Source: Paenibacillus plantarum (GTDB lineage: Bacteria; Bacillota; Bacilli; Paenibacillales; NBRC-103111). From it: 64,000 nt of DNA. The position numbers and the translations under genes were made by a program. Location of the stretch: assembly GCF_013141695.1 (NCBI RefSeq), contig NZ_WHNY01000036.1, positions 62,001 through 126,000 on the forward strand, written 5' to 3'. Under the pieces are notes generated by a model. That model had not been told where the DNA came from and made no database searches. It saw only the letters and a list, made by a program, of their open reading frames with translations. Positions 1 to 9,191 of this stretch are shown in pieces (position 1 is the stretch's first letter; each line of letters opens with the position of its first letter).

Positions 1-807
1 GGATTTCCCCTGCCATGTGAGTGAACCTGATGTGCTTTTCCCTATCAAGTCCACTACAGGGATTCCGTCTAACACTTTCCCTGTCCATTCATCCGCACTC
101 GCATAAATCACGTTGCCTTGATCCGTCACAATAAATAAACTCGAATCCTGCGCATCTCCGTATTCTCTGTACGAAACGAGATCCTTCATGACATTAACAT
201 CCATATCCATTTTCATATAGCCAATCTTTTTGCCTGTGGGAATTTGATTAATCTGGCGAATTAAGGAGAACACCTTGATGTCTTGAAAATTAGTAATCGT
301 GTTCTCCTTCATGGTAGGCCACAATAAATAAGGAGATTGCGTATAGGTTTCGATATACGGATACCAAGGTTCCTCGGCAATCGTATTGCCTACAAATGGA
401 CTTCTTTTGGCCGAATAATACGTCATCCCTTGATTATCCGTGGGGTATAAATAAATCCCTTGAACGGATGGCCAGGGAATGGATATGTTCAACAAATGGG
501 AAGTAATCTGTTGATTTAAACTCGCATCTTCCGCTTCATTGGTTTCATCTGGATGGCTTAATACATGCTGAACCAGCGAATCATAAAAAACGGATAGGGA
601 GAGCTTTTCCATATCTTCGATATACAGCTCTATCGTTCGCGTAATTTGTGTGCTGTTCGTATCGAGCAGCTGCAGTGTCTGCTTTTTCAACTCACCTACG
701 CTGCTATAGTAATAGAAAATCCCGCTTGAAATAATCGAGAACGCAAACAGGAAAGAAAAGCTGAGCACAACTTTGGTTTTTAAATGCCATGCTTTCCAAG
801 GTTTCAT
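1..807 (-). CDS. Sensor histidine kinase, N-terminal part (YesM-like), cut by window edge
   Basis: This frame runs off the left edge, so only the first 269 codons are visible and the kinase core is not. It starts at the ATG ending at 807 with an AGGAG site upstream. The product begins MKPWKAWHLK and has one hydrophobic membrane segment at about residues 12-32. A long extracellular region follows, with a YYSAKRSPFVG stretch and a late VFSLIRQIN...GYMKMDMD stretch typical of dCache sensor domains. This layout is that of YesM/LytS-type kinases, which pair with YesN AraC-type regulators beside polysaccharide genes. Reading through the edge should give a HAMP domain and a His-kinase core. An AraC-Cache protein would start similarly, so the kinase call is an inference. 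Confidence 0.7.
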   Translation of the reverse strand, partial: MKPWKAWHLKTKVVLSFSFLFAFSIISSGIFYYYSSVGELKKQTLQLLDTNSTQITRTIELYIEDMEKLSLSVFYDSLVQHVLSHPDETNEAEDASLNQQITSHLLNISIPWPSVQGIYLYPTDNQGMTYYSAKRSPFVGNTIAEEPWYPYIETYTQSPYLLWPTMKENTITNFQDIKVFSLIRQINQIPTGKKIGYMKMDMDVNVMKDLVSYREYGDAQDSSLFIVTDQGNVIYASADEWTGKVLDGIPVVDLIGKSTSGSLTWQGKS

Positions 808-997
808 CCTACATCTCCTGACTCGCCGTGCATATTGATCATCGTGATTGTGATTGCTATCTGCACCACTGACTCACTCACACTCCTAATTCTCTCTTCC
901 TTTTCATTTCCCTATATCGATCTTGCACATGATTATACTTGACAACTTACCGATCGGAAAGAAAAACAGGAAATTTATAACCAAAACATGCATACCT

Positions 998-1042
998 AAA
1001 AAAAACGGCTCCTTCCATGCGAAAATGGAAAAGAGTCGTCTA
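998..1042 (-). terminator. Rho-independent terminator of the family 8 lyase gene
   Basis: On the minus strand a hairpin with arms near ACGACTC and TTTCCAT, pairing ATGGAA and GAGCCGT, is followed by a run of eight T. It lies about 40 bases after the lyase stop codon. The rest of 808-1081 shows nothing recognisable. Confidence 0.75.
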
Positions 1043-1081
1043 TGTATTTTAGCAAAATTTCAAAGAGCCTCAGTGTTCTCC

Positions 1082-3346
1082 CTAATTCCAGTAAAACTCG
1101 ATCTCATAGGACCCTCCTGCCGCACCCACAGGATCAAACATAAGCTGAATCGACCCTTCTTCCCTACCCAGAATTTGTATTCGTTCCGACTGGTGATGTA
1201 CACCGCTATCCGGTAAATCGATCACCAACTCAACTGGCTGAATCAGCTTCTGGGTAGGATCAGCCACAGCCAGACTCCATCCGGTGTCGGTCATCTTCAA
1301 GACAATAGATGCCTGACCGCTACAGGAAACCAACTCACTCTGATGTCGGGCATTCTTCCAGAAATGTGCGGCGAAGAGACCTTGCTCTTCGTCCTCCACC
1401 GCATGACAATGATCGTCTTGATCCACGATACGGATCGGAGCACGTTCCGCAAACCTGGCTGTTTCCTGCTCCGTTTGACCCGGCAGAATTACATAAGCAT
1501 AGTCAGCCCCCGACTCCATCGATGCTTCCCCATGATCAAACCACAGTGTCAAGAAGCTGCGCTTAATCGTTTCAGTCGAACCTTTTAAATTGAGATCTCT
1601 CCAACTGCCTTGCCGCACTTCAAGCAAAGCCTGTACAGCACTCGACCTAGGAAACGCATAGCCGACATGAGACTCAGGAACGCTACCCGTCAGATGAATC
1701 CAGCGGGGGTGAATCGTTTCTACTTGATCCACATTGGAGCAAATTGGACTTCCATCCGCGAGAATTACAGGGTCACCCTGATCTCCAAGCTTGCGGTTCT
1801 CTATGATTGTTTCAACACCGGCTGGGCTTGAGGTCATCAAATTGGATCCAATTGCCACTACGCGATCTCCAAGTAAAAACCAGCTTTTCAACCCCGTTAG
1901 TAGGTCATCTTCCTCATCCACCTTATCCGCTAATTCCATGGCAATGGCCCCATATTTATTTTGTAGCACTGCACCACCTACGTAAGATCGTGTGCTTAGT
2001 CGACCTTTTCCGGCTCCATTCTCCCGTAACGTATCCGTTACTGTGGTACCAGGAAGCCGATAAGGATTGACTGTCGGCCAGAAAGCATCGGCATATTGAC
2101 CCATATCGCCATTATAAAGATAGGTCATCCCCTGCGAAGTATACCACCCCTCCAAGTTCTCCCCGTTAATCGATTCATATGAATAAATACGATTCGAGAA
2201 CATGCTGATGGCAAAAGCAAATCCGGGTCCCTGGAGTACAGCGCGATCCATGTTGGCATACATTTTGCAGAAGACCTCTTCTGAAGTAGGCTGTATGTGA
2301 TCATTTTCTAGCAAAAGTCGGGCTAGTTCAGTTGTATCCGGCGGTGCGGTATGGAGATAAGATTTATAGGTATCTGCTAGAATCCATTGCTTTACCTTGG
2401 ATAATAACCATGCCGCATCTGAGACATCCAGTACACGAGAGAGCCGTAAACAGGAGGTGATCACGCTATGCCCGCTTTCATGATTCTGTGTATCCCGCCT
2501 GGATATTTCCCTACCGCTTGTCATATCAAACAGCCCCCCTCTAAACATGAGCGGTGCAAAAGAATCCTTGATCCATTGGAAAGTCAAAGAAATTGCATCC
2601 ACCGGCAGCTCCCATGGTGTGCGATGAAACCAGATTATGATGCGGGTAATATCATGCAGTAGCCCTTTTCCATATCCGCCCGTATAGGCATATTTATCAT
2701 GCTGAATAAAGGAACCGTCCTCATAGAATCCATCCCCGATCTCGGTATAACTAAATACCGGCAGCAATGCGCTTCGCGCTGCTTGCAGCTTATGCTCATC
2801 TCGCTGAATGGCCGCGCTCAGTGCAACAGCCGTTACTTTCCAAGCCAAGTTCGCACCCGTTGATCGTGGCGGATCCGGTCTAAACCACTGCGCATGGAAC
2901 GCCGGGTCACCTACGTACTTATCTACTGGGCGAAGCAGTTTTTCGATGAAGGCATGATTCAGCACGTTTAGATCCTCTAAGGCGATGATAATTTCGAGCA
3001 AGGCAATCGGCACGCCGATTTCCCAGTTCCACCAGTTGCCATAAGGCTGGCACACTTCGTTATATCTATGGTCATATAACCATGCTAATCCTTGCAGGAG
3101 TTGACTCTTCAACGTGCTGTCCATGTAAAAGGGAGTTGTAGGTGTACTCACGACTATCGCCATGTCACGAAGTCGAGCTATGATGATGTACGAATCCGAA
3201 GCATCCTCTTTGTATGGAACATCTGGCCACAGTAATTCTTTATTATGCAGCACCGTTGCCTGATACGTCTGAACCTGTTGTACAACTTCAGGACGGATGG
3301 TATTCCCAGTTACATACTTCCGCCATTTTTTAGTTAATTGGTGCAT
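1082..3346 (-). CDS. Polysaccharide lyase family 8 (hyaluronate/chondroitin/xanthan lyase type)
   Basis: The 754-residue product cleaves uronic-acid-containing polysaccharide by beta-elimination. The N-terminal half is the alpha/alpha toroid with the family motif NWWNWEIGVP at residues 104-113. The catalytic Asn, His and Tyr of PL8 are visible as N166 (in TGANL), H216 and Y225 (in SFIQHDKYAYTGGYG). Their spacings (50 and 9) equal those of N349, H399 and Y408 of pneumococcal hyaluronate lyase. The C-terminal half is the beta-sandwich region. Unlike most PL8 enzymes there is no signal peptide: the protein begins MHQLTKKWRK after AAGGAGGG. It may therefore act in the cytoplasm on imported oligosaccharides. 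The exact substrate cannot be read from the sequence. A GH105 hydrolase lies 4 kb away. Confidence 0.88.
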   Translation of the reverse strand: MHQLTKKWRKYVTGNTIRPEVVQQVQTYQATVLHNKELLWPDVPYKEDASDSYIIIARLRDMAIVVSTPTTPFYMDSTLKSQLLQGLAWLYDHRYNEVCQPYGNWWNWEIGVPIALLEIIIALEDLNVLNHAFIEKLLRPVDKYVGDPAFHAQWFRPDPPRSTGANLAWKVTAVALSAAIQRDEHKLQAARSALLPVFSYTEIGDGFYEDGSFIQHDKYAYTGGYGKGLLHDITRIIIWFHRTPWELPVDAISLTFQWIKDSFAPLMFRGGLFDMTSGREISRRDTQNHESGHSVITSCLRLSRVLDVSDAAWLLSKVKQWILADTYKSYLHTAPPDTTELARLLLENDHIQPTSEEVFCKMYANMDRAVLQGPGFAFAISMFSNRIYSYESINGENLEGWYTSQGMTYLYNGDMGQYADAFWPTVNPYRLPGTTVTDTLRENGAGKGRLSTRSYVGGAVLQNKYGAIAMELADKVDEEDDLLTGLKSWFLLGDRVVAIGSNLMTSSPAGVETIIENRKLGDQGDPVILADGSPICSNVDQVETIHPRWIHLTGSVPESHVGYAFPRSSAVQALLEVRQGSWRDLNLKGSTETIKRSFLTLWFDHGEASMESGADYAYVILPGQTEQETARFAERAPIRIVDQDDHCHAVEDEEQGLFAAHFWKNARHQSELVSCSGQASIVLKMTDTGWSLAVADPTQKLIQPVELVIDLPDSGVHHQSERIQILGREEGSIQLMFDPVGAAGGSYEIEFYWN

Positions 3347-3605
3347 TTAGAATCCCTCCTTAAATTCCAGCAATTATCGGTTTTTACAAGTATACGACTG
3401 TGATCTGAGTATTACGATGATCAATCCTTGCAAAAGCAGGACTTAAGTTCGTCAAATGAAAATAGCCTATTCCCCATTCATAGCTTCCTGATACGGCATT
3501 TTAGGTATGGGAAAAAAAACTTTATTTCTTTTTGAACTGCAAGAAGTAGAACACAGTCTAAGAAGTATTGTTTTCAGGAATTGACACATTGGAGGATTTA
3601 TCAAC

Positions 3606-5699
3606 ATGAAGGAAATCAAACAAAATCATCGGCTTTATATGCCTGGATTGGATGGGATCAGGGCGCTCGCAGTTCTTGCTGTAATTAGCTATCATCTCAA
3701 CTGGGGATGGGCCTCAGGGGGATTCTTAGGAGTAAGTGTATTTTTTGTACTCTCCGGTTACCTGATTACGGATATGCTGCTTGAAGAGCGCAAGAATAAA
3801 CAACGTATCGATCTAAAAAGGTTTTGGATTCGTCGCATCCGCAGATTGCTTCCGGCAATGGTGGCTATGATACTTGCTGTTGCCGTCTATTTAGCAATTA
3901 CGGATATCCCGAGGTTAATTTCCATACAGGGGGATATTTGGTCGGCGTTAACATATACAAGCAACTGGTACAACATTTTTCACCACATCTCTTACTTCGA
4001 GAGCTTCGGACCTCCTTCGCCTATAGGGCATCTTTGGTCGCTCGCCATTGAAGAGCAATTTTATTTGTTATGGCCGCTGCTTGTCATTGGCTTGAGTCGT
4101 TTCTTTAGCCCAACACGCGGTAAGTTTGTTTTACTTACACTCGCCGGAGCCATTCTTTCTTTCGTCGCGATGGTGCTTTTATATGAACCTGGCACGGACC
4201 CAAGCCGAGTATATTACGGAACGGACACAAGGGCATTCGGGCTCTTGATCGGTGCATCCCTTGCATTTCTATGGCCAAGTAGTAAACTTGCCCAACCTAA
4301 CTTACGCAAACATCGTTTGTGGATAGATATAACAGGTGTAATTGGACTATTTATTGTTATCTACATGTTTATGCGAACCGGAGAATACGATCAATCGCTG
4401 TACACCGGTGGTATGCTCATCCTTTCCTTCGTATCATCATTCGTTATAGCAGCGGCAGCAAGCCCATCTACCTTGGTTAGCAAAATTCTCGGTTGGAAAG
4501 TTCTACGCTGGATCGGTAAACGTTCTTACTCCATTTACCTTTGGCATTATCCTGTGATCGTCATAACGAATCCGATTAGTTCGAATACGGATACTAACTA
4601 CTTTCTCCTCATGATTCAGCTCACGCTGAGTATCGGATTAGCTGCTTGGTCCTACTCCTTCATTGAAACCCCATTTAGAACTGGTAATTGGGGCATTTGG
4701 TCCAAAATGATCAAATTTCGGTCGAATGGGATGATAACGCAGCATCCACTTAAGTTCTTAGTTAGAACCGTACCGCTAGTCATACTTATGCTGATCTGCG
4801 TTTCCAAAATCATAAATCTGAGCAGCACTGAGGTCGTAGTCTCTTCCCAAAGTTTGACGAAATTAACTGCGATTGCCTCGCCTGCGACTCAATCACCTGA
4901 ATTATCGAGCGAAGTCCTGACTTCTTCTCCTGTCGTTAACCAACCGCCAGAAACGACAAGCCCTGTCCCGACATCTACACCTAAAGGAAAGACTTCGGTT
5001 GCTTTGAAAAGTCCTGCACCAACAGCATCACCTAAAGCTGAGAATTCACCAGCAAGCACAAGTCCCGTCCCGACGGTACCTAAAGGTGAGAATCCAGCTG
5101 CGGTCACCAGCCCTAGCCCTGCCCCAACCGCATCGCCTAAAGCTGAGAATTCAACTGAATTGGCAGGCCCTGCCCCGGTGAACGCTTCTGGCACTTATAA
5201 CCCTGTTCTGTCAACCCAAAGTGTTACTGCTATCGGGGATTCCGTCATGCTGGGCGCTGCTCCAGTTTTGGAGAAAATGATTCCAGGGATTACCGTAGAC
5301 GGGAAAGTCAGTCGGCAACTATCGCAAGCTCCTGACATCATCCAGCAATTCAAAGCCGATAACAAATTAAATCCAATTGTCGTTATTCACCTCGGTACGA
5401 ATGGACCTTTTACCTCGGAACAGCTTGATACTCTGCTCGAGACGATTGGAGAAAACCGCAAGATTATTCTCATCAATACACGAGTACCCAAAAAGTGGGA
5501 ATATGTGGTAAATGGTACTCTGGCCGGTGTAAGTAGAGGGCATGCGAATGTCAAACTCGTCGACTGGTATTCCTATAGTGCAAATAAGCCGGATTGGTTT
5601 GTCAGTGATGGTGTCCACTTAACAGGTAAGGGTGCTGAAGCTTACGCCAAGCTTATTCTAGATGCTGTTACAGCTTTGAGTAATTTAGATCATAGGTAA
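3606..5699 (+). CDS. OatA-like membrane O-acetyltransferase with C-terminal SGNH domain
   Basis: The 697-residue product probably moves acetyl groups across the membrane onto a cell-wall or surface glycan. Residues 8-400 are an acyltransferase-3 domain: the start GLDGIRALAVLAVISYH carries the catalytic-type His, GGFLGVSVFFVLSGYLI follows, and about ten membrane helices are visible. Residues 400-535 form a Pro/Ser/Thr/Ala-rich linker with imperfect repeats around PAPTASPKAENS. Residues 535-697 are an SGNH esterase domain with AIGDSVMLG (Ser), HLGTNGP (Asn) and VSDGVHLTGKG (Asp/His). This is the OatA architecture, but the acceptor (peptidoglycan or another polymer) is unknown. A GGAGG site lies 10 bases before ATG. 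The gene is transcribed alone, divergently from the lyase, and ends in a good terminator. Confidence 0.88.
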   Translation: MKEIKQNHRLYMPGLDGIRALAVLAVISYHLNWGWASGGFLGVSVFFVLSGYLITDMLLEERKNKQRIDLKRFWIRRIRRLLPAMVAMILAVAVYLAITDIPRLISIQGDIWSALTYTSNWYNIFHHISYFESFGPPSPIGHLWSLAIEEQFYLLWPLLVIGLSRFFSPTRGKFVLLTLAGAILSFVAMVLLYEPGTDPSRVYYGTDTRAFGLLIGASLAFLWPSSKLAQPNLRKHRLWIDITGVIGLFIVIYMFMRTGEYDQSLYTGGMLILSFVSSFVIAAAASPSTLVSKILGWKVLRWIGKRSYSIYLWHYPVIVITNPISSNTDTNYFLLMIQLTLSIGLAAWSYSFIETPFRTGNWGIWSKMIKFRSNGMITQHPLKFLVRTVPLVILMLICVSKIINLSSTEVVVSSQSLTKLTAIASPATQSPELSSEVLTSSPVVNQPPETTSPVPTSTPKGKTSVALKSPAPTASPKAENSPASTSPVPTVPKGENPAAVTSPSPAPTASPKAENSTELAGPAPVNASGTYNPVLSTQSVTAIGDSVMLGAAPVLEKMIPGITVDGKVSRQLSQAPDIIQQFKADNKLNPIVVIHLGTNGPFTSEQLDTLLETIGENRKIILINTRVPKKWEYVVNGTLAGVSRGHANVKLVDWYSYSANKPDWFVSDGVHLTGKGAEAYAKLILDAVTALSNLDHR
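5015..5155 (+). repeat. Imperfect repeats in the acetyltransferase linker
   Basis: A unit of about 36 bases encoding APTASPKAENS occurs at about 5015-5052 and again at 5120-5155, with a diverged version between. It forms the low-complexity linker between the membrane and SGNH domains. It also keeps the opposite strand open, which creates a false antisense frame. Confidence 0.7.
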
Positions 5700-5786
5700 G
5701 TAGCCGGGAAACCTGCGATGGCAGTAACAAAACAAGAAATGCCGCCGCCGTCCTTCAAGGACGGAGCGTTTATGGAGAACTACAAG

Positions 5787-5823
5787 AAAAGGGACTGTAC
5801 TTGAGAAGTACGTCCCTTTTGAT
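5787..5823 (+). terminator. Rho-independent terminator of the acetyltransferase gene
   Basis: A near-perfect hairpin has left arm AAAAGGGAC, one bulged T, GTACTT, loop GAG, then AAGTAC and GTCCCTTTT. It lies about 90 bases after the stop codon and is symmetrical enough to work on both strands. Confidence 0.8.
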
Positions 5824-5888
5824 ATACGGCAGCCACGTTGGTGCTCCGCTCTCGTGCAGGGATGCGGGCAGCCGTGGACCAAATACTA

Positions 5889-6072
5889 GGAGTAACTGTA
5901 TTTTGTACAGCTAATTTCACGTCTAATTCGTGTTTCAGTGATTTAACTGGAAATTATCCATGTAATTTCAAAATTTCAAGAGAATAGGGATGAAATCCGA
6001 TGATTTAACAACATAAATTCCATCTAATCGTGAAATTCGGAGGAATTTGCGAGAATTAACTGTATGTTTTCC
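5889..6072. repeat. AT-rich intergenic repeat block (copy A)
   Basis: Short units of about 20-30 bases recur with variation: ACAGCTAATTT, TTTAACTGGAAAT, AAATTCCATCTAATCG, TGAAATTCGGAGGAATTT and GAATTAACTGTAT. The same vocabulary appears at 17571-17765, and a related block lies at 8636-8857. It does not code for protein. Confidence 0.5.
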
Positions 6073-6129
6073 ATTTAGTCGTCAAAAAAAATAAGAGGAG
6101 GGCTTAGCCCTACCTCTTATCACAAATCA

Positions 6130-6412
6130 TCATGTCTTCATAAGTCCTTTCAGCATATCCCTGTACATACCCGGCGTGATACTCTCCATTTTCTTAAACG
6201 TTCGGATTAAGGTATTGCTGCTGAAGAAACCAACCTGCTACCGTACCACTCTTCCCAGACAATTGCCCATAGGAAATAGAAGACGGCAGACGAATATCTT
6301 TGGTCGATGCCAGAACACCGTTCTCTTCATTAAGAATAAAAACAGATCCTTGATTAATCCAGTTTACTTTCTGAATAGGTTCTTGGAATCGTTCCAACTC
6401 CGATACGGACAC
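6130..6412 (-). pseudogene. Remnant of an AraC-family regulator with Cache domain
   Basis: This looks like the leftover ends of a YesN/AraC-type regulator. The frame from 6412 to 6194 encodes a piece of a Cache sensor domain (VNWINQGSVFILNEENGV, then a LASTKDIRLP stretch). Just before its stop, a second frame reads SSNTLIRTFKKMESITPG and YRDMLKGLMKT, then TGA at 6130. That is the recognisable end of an AraC DNA-binding domain. The several hundred residues normally between these parts are missing, and the two pieces are in different frames. A large internal deletion plus frame change is the simplest explanation. No start site was found for the remnant. Confidence 0.75.
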
Positions 6413-6438
6413 ACTCGTTGCAAGGAAATGCCTTTCTC

Positions 6439-7275
6439 CTATTTGTCCTTCCTATAATACAACGGGGCATGTCCCGTCACCAATTTGAACACTCTGCCAA
6501 AATGCGTTACACTCCCGAAGCCAACCTTTCTGGCAATCAGACTCACCTTTAACGAAGTTTGCTCCAAGAGCTTTTTCGCCTCCTTAATCCTGACACTATT
6601 CAAATATTCCACGAACGTAAACCCCGTCGCTTCTTTGAAAAATCGGCTTAAATAATAGGGACTTACATAAAATTTCTCCGCCAACAGATGCAGCGGCAGA
6701 TCCTGCATATAATGGGTGTTCATATAACGAACAACTTCTAAGATTCTTTCATGCATGGGACTAGGAGTTTCCAGCGGTACCAGCGCATTTTGCTTGGCAT
6801 GCCGACAGCAAATAATGAGCAGCTGCAGCACCAACGTCTGCGCAAACATCTCGAAACCAGGCTTCTTTTCTTGCATCTCCTGCATGATGCTTTGAGCAAC
6901 CGACTCGATCGCAAGCTTGTCTTGCAGCGGACATTTTATAATGAAGTAGGCTTGCTCAAAAAGGGGCTGAAAGATATCCCGGTAAGCATCATTCACCGAG
7001 GTCATCTGGCTCTCATGAATATTCACGATGAGCCGCTCATGCTTCGGCATTTCCGTATTGGTGGTTCGATGAAGAATATTCGGAGAGATGATGACGACAT
7101 CCCCTTCTTCGATAATCATCGTCCTGTCCTTTATAAAAAACGTCCGTTTGCCGGACATCAAATAGAAGATTTCGTAGGTACTGTGAAAATGGTTAATCGG
7201 CATATTGTGACTTAAGGCTTTGCGATAAGATACGGAGAAGGAACCTTCGCCGTTATCGAATTGAAAATCTTCCAT
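6439..7275 (-). CDS. AraC-family regulator with N-terminal cupin domain
   Basis: The 278-residue transcription factor probably senses a sugar and controls the divergent GH105 gene 150 bases away. Residues 1-130 form a cupin-type ligand-binding domain (HFHSTYEIFYLMSGKRTFFI, then EEGDVVIISPNILHR). Residues 180-275 hold the two AraC helix-turn-helix motifs (LAEKFYVSPYYLSRFFKEAT and ARKVGFGSVTHFGRVFKLVT). The ATG at 7275 has an AAAGGCGAG site. The divergent layout, with an inverted repeat ATATC-N6-GATAT near 7325 between the genes, is the usual arrangement for a local activator. Confidence 0.87.
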   Translation of the reverse strand: MEDFQFDNGEGSFSVSYRKALSHNMPINHFHSTYEIFYLMSGKRTFFIKDRTMIIEEGDVVIISPNILHRTTNTEMPKHERLIVNIHESQMTSVNDAYRDIFQPLFEQAYFIIKCPLQDKLAIESVAQSIMQEMQEKKPGFEMFAQTLVLQLLIICCRHAKQNALVPLETPSPMHERILEVVRYMNTHYMQDLPLHLLAEKFYVSPYYLSRFFKEATGFTFVEYLNSVRIKEAKKLLEQTSLKVSLIARKVGFGSVTHFGRVFKLVTGHAPLYYRKDK

Positions 7276-7426
7276 GTTCTACTCGCCTTTCACTTCGTTT
7301 GCTATTTATTATACGCCTCTCCTCATATCCTGCAAGATATAAGAAGAAATCGCGTATTTCCGCAAAAAATGTACATTTTCCTCTGCTAAGATAAGCTTAA
7401 GTAGATTGAAGGAGGAATAAACGAAG

Positions 7427-8557
7427 ATGCAAACTTCAGAAAATAACATCCAAATAAACAGCACCACACAAGAAGCACTGACTCCCCTCCAATGGGCGGA
7501 GAAAGCGTGCGAAGCGTTAATGGCCAAATTTGAACCCGAACAGCTTCCCCCAGATCGGTTTCATTATCATCAAGGTGTTTTCCTTTCCGGTATGGAGAAA
7601 TGTTGGCGGGAAACGAACGACGATAAATACTATACGTATATCAAACGTTGGGTGGATAGCCAGATCCTCCCAGACGGCAGCATCAAGAAGTACAATCCGG
7701 AAGAGCTGGATGATATTCAGCCTGGCGTGCTGCTCTTTAATCTGTATGAGAAAACTGGCGATGAACGGTATAAGAAAGCCTTGCACACACTGGTTCCCCT
7801 ATTAAAAGCATGGAAAACCAATCCATCCGGCGGTTTCTGGCATAAGGAGCGTTATCCGAATCAAATGTGGCTAGACGGCTTATACATGGCGGGGCCGATT
7901 GCTACGCAGTTCGGTAAAACCTTCGGCGAAGCTGCGTATTTTGACATGATGACCTATCAAGCTATTCTCATGGAAAAGCATACCAAGGACCCTAACACCG
8001 GTCTTCTTTACCACGGATGGGATGAAACTAAAGCTGCAGCTTGGGCTGATCCTGTAACAGGCTTGGCTCCGGAATTCTGGGGACGCGCGATCGGCTGGTA
8101 TCCTGTTGCTTTACTGGAAATGTTCGAGTACCTTCCTGCGGACCACAAAGATAAAGCTGAGTTAACGAGCATCCTGCAAGACCTGCTCATCGCTTTGATC
8201 CCATTCCAAGATGCCGCGACAGGCTTATGGTATCAAGTTGTGGATAAAGGTGACATGGCAGATAATTGGCTGGAAAACTCCTGCACCGCATTGTATGTAC
8301 ATGCCATTGCTAAAGCCGTGCGATTCGGCTATTTGGATGCGAAGTATTTGACCTATGCGTGGAAAGGCTATCAAGGGGTTATTGATACGCTGAAGTTTGA
8401 TGAGAACGGTCATGTGATCATTGGCCAAATCTGTATCGGTACGGGAATCGGCGACTACGCCCACTACATCGCCCGTCCTACAAGCGAGAACGATTTGCAT
8501 GGCGCTGGCGCATTTATCCTGATGTGTGTGGAAATGAGCTTAGCGGCGCAGGAGTAA
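7427..8557 (+). CDS. Glycoside hydrolase family 105 (unsaturated uronyl/rhamnogalacturonyl hydrolase)
   Basis: The 376-residue product resembles B. subtilis YteR/YesR, which remove the unsaturated uronic acid left at the non-reducing end by polysaccharide lyases. The alpha/alpha-barrel motifs are visible: HYHQGVFLSGMEKCW, NQMWLDGLYMAGP with the presumed catalytic Asp at 150, LYHGWDE, and WGRAIGWYPVALLE. There is no signal peptide, so it acts in the cytosol on imported oligosaccharides, as its relatives do. The ATG follows GGAGGAATAAACGAAG. It is transcribed alone and ends at a terminator at 8568-8612. It would fit downstream of the family 8 lyase, but the substrate link is inferred from neighbourhood only. 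Confidence 0.9.
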   Translation: MQTSENNIQINSTTQEALTPLQWAEKACEALMAKFEPEQLPPDRFHYHQGVFLSGMEKCWRETNDDKYYTYIKRWVDSQILPDGSIKKYNPEELDDIQPGVLLFNLYEKTGDERYKKALHTLVPLLKAWKTNPSGGFWHKERYPNQMWLDGLYMAGPIATQFGKTFGEAAYFDMMTYQAILMEKHTKDPNTGLLYHGWDETKAAAWADPVTGLAPEFWGRAIGWYPVALLEMFEYLPADHKDKAELTSILQDLLIALIPFQDAATGLWYQVVDKGDMADNWLENSCTALYVHAIAKAVRFGYLDAKYLTYAWKGYQGVIDTLKFDENGHVIIGQICIGTGIGDYAHYIARPTSENDLHGAGAFILMCVEMSLAAQE

Positions 8558-8567
8558 TCTCGCAGTA

Positions 8568-8614
8568 AAAAGAGGAGCTACGCGGCTTAAATAGCGCTTA
8601 GCTCCTTTGCTTTT
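8568..8614 (+). terminator. Terminator after the GH105 gene
   Basis: The hairpin pairs AGGAGCTA with TAGCTCCT, extended by GCG pairs, about 10 bases after the stop codon, and is followed by TTTGCTTTT. Confidence 0.75.
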
Positions 8615-8635
8615 GGTCTCCTCCAGGGGCATGTG

Positions 8636-8857
8636 GGGATAGTCGGACTACTCCCATACACCCATAGTTCGAAATTGCCGAATTAATCTCACTGTCCGCG
8701 CCATTTATTCTTAGTTAGTCCGGAATAACCCAACTAAATCGCCCCAAACAACCTTCACACAAGGAAAATGCGAAGATAATTCGGTAGAATCTGACTATTC
8801 GTCCTTTTTCAAATGAAATCTTCGTTTTAATTCGGAGATATCGGACTAATACAGCTT
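8636..8857. repeat. Intergenic repeat block with TAGTC/GACTA units (copy C)
   Basis: The block contains TAGTCGGACTA, CCGAATTAATCT, TTAGTCCGGAATAA, AATTCGGTAGAATCTGACTA and TTCGGAGATATCGGACTA. These are short alternating inverted units centred on CGGACTA and on AATTCGG. It resembles the other two blocks in length and style, with a different core. Confidence 0.45.
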
Positions 8858-9191
8858 CCAGCAAAGAGTTAAAGTTGTCAGCCTTGTAGTATTGTCTACT
8901 AGTTGCCGTTAGCACAGCTAGATTAATGATGTGGTTGATGTACGACCGGCAAGTCGGAGGAACAATGAACCCGCGGTGATAATGATGATAGCTGTCCAAA
9001 TCCAGTCCACATGCATAAGATCCTCCCCCTTTAAGGATCTATATTCCACGATTTAGCACCGCTTATACCGAAGGAATTCAGAGACTAAATAGTTAATAAT
9101 TTCTTCACTTCTCAAAATCTAGCATTTCCTTTATACTAATAGACGAACTTATTAACCATCGTTCTATTAATATATAGGAGGAATTTTTAAC

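Larger units (their letters stand above)
5700..6129. other. Gene-free stretch: terminator plus AT-rich repeat block
   Basis: No credible coding frame is seen. It holds a short CCGTCCT/AGGACGG hairpin at 5748-5764, the terminator at 5787-5820, and an AT-rich block of short recurring units at about 5889-6072. Confidence 0.6.
8558..9191. other. Gene-free stretch: terminator, repeat block and nucleotidase promoter region
   Basis: A frame of 94 codons on the minus strand lacks a recognisable product and covers the repeats, so it is not called. The stretch holds the GH105 terminator, the repeat block at 8636-8857, and an AT-rich region just before the nucleotidase gene that should contain its promoter. 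Confidence 0.6.

Noticed and set aside
4889-5194. A 101-codon antisense frame over the acetyltransferase linker
   Set aside because: It mirrors the repetitive Pro/Ala/Ser-coding linker, has no ribosome site, and its Gly/Val/Ala repeats are what the complement of that linker gives.
8715-8999. A 94-codon minus-strand frame in the spacer before the nucleotidase gene
   Set aside because: It overlaps the short-unit repeat block, lacks a recognisable product and has no convincing start.
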